Below, piece by piece: positions 8,560 to 10,658 of a stretch of DNA of 10,658 bases. Each line of letters opens with the position of its first letter. The first letter of the stretch is position 1. This DNA is from Parachlamydiaceae bacterium. GTDB lineage: Bacteria; Chlamydiota; Chlamydiia; Chlamydiales; Parachlamydiaceae. The stretch spans positions 2,680,286 to 2,690,943 of the forward strand of contig CP058704.1 in NCBI GenBank assembly GCA_013414685.1. Direction: 5' to 3'. The notes under the pieces were generated by a model that searched no databases, was not told the DNA's origin, and worked only from the letters and a program-made list of their open reading frames with translations. The position numbers were made by a program, and so were the translations under genes.

Positions 8560-10474
8560 ATATTCAATCTCTTACACAAGTTGAAAACTTTTTTAACGGA
8601 AAAATTTACTAAGAAGATGGTCGAATGGAATCATTCTGCCGATCACTCACGTTCAAAAGCTTTAGTCGCTTCCGTTGTGGGTTGTGCTTGTGTGGCGTTT
8701 GTTTCTTTAGCGGATGCTTTAATTCACGCCTCTTTGACAATCGGAAAAAGTGTGGCGGTAATAGCGACTTTGCCGTTTAGGACTTGTTTTAAAATTTCTT
8801 CTGATTTTGATTTTGTATCGCCTTTCATCCATTTAACATGGACGATAAACAGCTTATTTAATATAGCGATCCTTCCATTTCTTTGTTTATTAAATCCGGA
8901 TAAAGCCTATCTTGTTGCGCAAGGCGACCATGCATTCTTATACTCTTTTGAAGAAGATAAAAGAGCCGCTTTGAAACAAGAACTCAAAAATTTGCAGGAC
9001 GAAGAGAAAAACTGATCGAGATTGAAAGAAATTTAGAAGAAGAGATTCAGACTCTTAAAGATAAACTTCAGAAAAATGAAAAAGAAGAGATAGAAACTCA
9101 GGCAAGAAAAGAAGAGCAAATTAGAATTTTAAATGAACAAAAATTGCATCTCTCTGAGAAGTTAACAACCATTGAAGCCTGCATTCAATCCAATCCTTCA
9201 GAAGCTGCTCAAGAGATTAAAAGAGTAGAACAAGATGAAACGATAAACGTTCTAAAAACACAAGTGGACAATAATCTTGCAAACATCGAAAGTCTTTCTA
9301 AACAAATTGAATCTTCTAAGAGTCAAGCCGTCATTCTAACTGAGGCAATCGCAGAGCTTGAAAATGAAATTCAAATCCTTACTGCCCATATTTTAGAAAA
9401 ACAAACAAAATTGTCCAACTGTCGGATTGAGAATGAACGTTTGAAGCAAAAATAACCCCTGTTATTCAAGAGAATCCTGTTCATTTGGATGAAATCCCAA
9501 AGCCGCCGCCAGCACCTGACTTTAAAAGCCCTTCTACCGGTCCAAATCTTCTGGCCGATCCAATTTTTGATAACGTTCGAAGCATTTTTTACGATTTGGA
9601 GAAGGAGGAGTCCAGTGATTCCAAAGAGCATTCAAACTGGTTAGAAACTGAAGCGGGACGTAAGGATGTTCAAGAAGCTCATGCTGAATTGATGTCTGCG
9701 ATTCTTCGTTTTGATAAATTTAAAGAAAGCAAAGAGTCTACACATTCTAAGCAGCAACCCATACGTCTCAAAGGAAAACATACGAGCCGTGTGGACCTAT
9801 TCTTTGAACGTAAGAATCCTGATGGATTACGTCGGATACGTCGCCACATCCAAGAAATGATGGAATTTTTTCAAAATGCTTTAGATAAAAACCAAACAAA
9901 ATTAGAGGTGGAAGACCTTAGCCAATCGGTCATGTTTGATATGGGAGCCAGTCTAATCAGAGATACAAATAATGTCGACAATATGACAAAAGCAATTGAG
10001 GATGCTCTTGCTTACCTTGAAACCTATCTCATGTATCTGAAACCGCGTCTTGAACAATTAGCCAACCAGCAAAAATTCAAATAGAGAATTATGAAAAAAT
10101 TCTCGAGGCAAGGAAGCAGCAAGAGGCTGCTGAAGCCATGGAGAAACATCGTCAAGAAAAGAAAAGATTCTCAAAGCATTGACTCTAGGTTTTGTAAAAG
10201 AGTTTGAAGAAGACCCTGATATAACTATAAGTATAGCTGAGGAAGCCTCCTCGATAATCAATGGACCTAAGATCAAACACTTTATTTCTGGAAAAAATGA
10301 CACATACCGTTATCAGGGTATTGCTAAAAAGTCAACTCAATCGAAGAGCTCAATGAAGAACTTGAACGTGTTAAACGCTTAAATGATGTAGATTTTGAAA
10401 AATTTCGAGCATCTAATGATTGCAAATATCTGATTGATATTGTCGAAGGAATCAATAAACGAAAGTATCGCTAA
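8556..10474 (+). CDS. Gene D: Inc-like membrane coiled-coil protein with proline-rich and degenerate WH2-like segments (frame broken at homopolymers)
   Basis: Starting at GTG 8556, six homopolymer repairs (T 8589-8594 one too many; A 9007-9011, 9448-9452, 10071-10075, 10162-10165 and 10326-10330 one too few) give 640 residues. If the TTG at 8581 is the start, the first repair is not needed. Residues 1-33 are polar; the hydrophobic region of about 34-78 contains ADALIHASL; SPFIHL is near 88-93; a further hydrophobic stretch ends LLNPDKAY at about 118. A coiled coil of roughly 130-300 follows, then a Pro-rich segment with PKPPPAP at 315-321, then AELMSAILRFDKFKES at 377-392, which sits where gene A has its WH2 motif but lacks the Gly and the LRK. 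The remaining helical domain (KPRLEQL, FVKEFEE, IVEGIN near the end) aligns by eye with the gene A C-terminus (KPRIKEF, IVERLN). Full-length paralogue of A, coupled to C. Function unknown; a secreted host-contact protein is my inference. Confidence 0.7.
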
Positions 10475-10481
10475 AGGATAA

Positions 10482-10510
10482 AAGCTTCTGAATGTTAGCC
10501 TCAGAAGCTT
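10482..10510. terminator. Hairpin between convergent gene D and tal
   Basis: AAGCTTCTGA (10482-10491) and TCAGAAGCTT (10501-10510) form a perfect 10-base-pair stem with a 9-base loop. It starts 8 bases after the gene D stop and 24 bases beyond the tal stop on the other strand. On the minus strand it is followed by a moderately T-rich stretch (TTTATCCTTTAG), so it fits best as the tal terminator, possibly bidirectional. No T-run follows on the plus strand. Confidence 0.65.
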
Positions 10511-10533
10511 CTATCAATCATTTGAGAAATAAA

Positions 10534-10658
10534 CTACAGTTTGTACATTTCCGCAATGTATTTTTCAAGCTTCATCGCATCTTCAGCAAATTTTCTAATA
10601 CCCTCTGCTAATTTTTCAGTGGCCATTGCATTTTCGTTAAGCATGAGGCGGAATGTTT
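10534..10658 (-). CDS. tal: Transaldolase (C-terminal part)
   Basis: Read on the minus strand, the last 41 codons run to a TAG at 10536-10534 and contain [20 protein letters not shown] followed by [19 protein letters not shown]. This closely matches the C-terminus of class I transaldolases of the TalB type ([33 protein letters not shown]). The enzyme moves a dihydroxyacetone unit between sedoheptulose 7-phosphate and glyceraldehyde 3-phosphate in the non-oxidative pentose phosphate pathway, in the cytosol, through a Schiff-base lysine that lies outside this window. The rest of the gene continues past the right edge. It is convergent with gene D. In Chlamydia tal lies directly beside rpoC, from memory on the same strand, so both the separation and the orientation here are notable. 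The frame is intact over the part seen. Confidence 0.93.
   Translation of the reverse strand, partial: TFRLMLNENAMATEKLAEGIRKFAEDAMKLEKYIAEMYKL

Noticed and set aside
1356..10303. Minus-strand open frames opposite genes A-D
   Set aside because: They lie opposite well-formed coding sequence, have no recognisable motifs and are explained as shadow frames.
1303..10474. Genes A-D as pseudogenes
   Set aside because: All lesions are single-base homopolymer changes, with no nonsense substitution and no larger deletion. Motifs such as the catalytic His and the RPIT end are intact, so error or slippage fits better. Not excluded without reads.
9497..10474. Formin-like (proline-rich plus FH2) architecture in gene D
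   Set aside because: The helical C-terminal domain shows no FH2 core motif that I can identify; the likeness is only proline-rich followed by helices.

Overview
The window comes from an AT-rich chromosome of a Chlamydiae bacterium, most likely an amoeba-associated (environmental) lineage rather than an animal-pathogenic Chlamydia. At the left end is the C-terminus of the RNA polymerase beta' subunit (rpoC); its end ([20 protein letters not shown]) has the chlamydial form as I remember it. At the right end, on the opposite strand, is the C-terminus of a bacterial transaldolase (tal). In Chlamydia these two genes are, from memory, direct neighbours. Here about 10 kb of accessory DNA lies between them and tal points towards rpoC.

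Layout: rpoC end (1-402), a strong rho-independent terminator, an 0.8 kb stretch without a convincing gene, then four plus-strand genes: gene A (1303-3398), gene B (3667-7589), gene C (7660-8559) and gene D (8556-10474, overlapping C by 4 bases). A hairpin shared with the convergent tal closes the block. A, B and C each have a plausible sigma70-like promoter. D appears translationally coupled to C.

The most important technical point is that none of A-D is open in a single frame. Translated by eye, every break can be repaired by one base in a homopolymer: 26 missing bases and 2 extra ones, mostly in runs of A or T. No in-frame nonsense substitution remains after repair. Each repaired length is an exact multiple of three: 699, 1311, 300 and 640 residues. 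I therefore read them as four intact genes seen through homopolymer length errors. The other possibilities are genuine recent decay or slippage-dependent expression. The many short ORFs here are pieces of these four genes.

A, C and D form one paralogous family: a polar N-terminus, a hydrophobic multi-segment membrane region with a shared signature (GDxLIHA, SPFVHL, L(N/D)PxxA), then a long coiled coil. A and D also share a C-terminal helical domain that C lacks. The layout resembles chlamydial inclusion-membrane (Inc) proteins. Gene A carries a good match to the actin-binding WH2 motif (PRADLMKAIQKGSPLRKS). D has a proline-rich stretch (PKPPPAP) followed by a degenerate version of the same motif.

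Gene B is a large dikinase-like protein. A phosphohistidine swivel domain (GGIFSHAAI) precedes a C-terminal PPDK/PEP-synthase-type ATP-grasp domain (VRSSARLED ... RPIT). That order, with no PEP-binding barrel, is the one found in alpha-glucan water dikinases. About 800 N-terminal residues are unrecognised. My working view, which is inference, is an accessory locus for host interaction: membrane coiled-coil proteins that may contact host actin, plus a possible glucan- or other-substrate dikinase.
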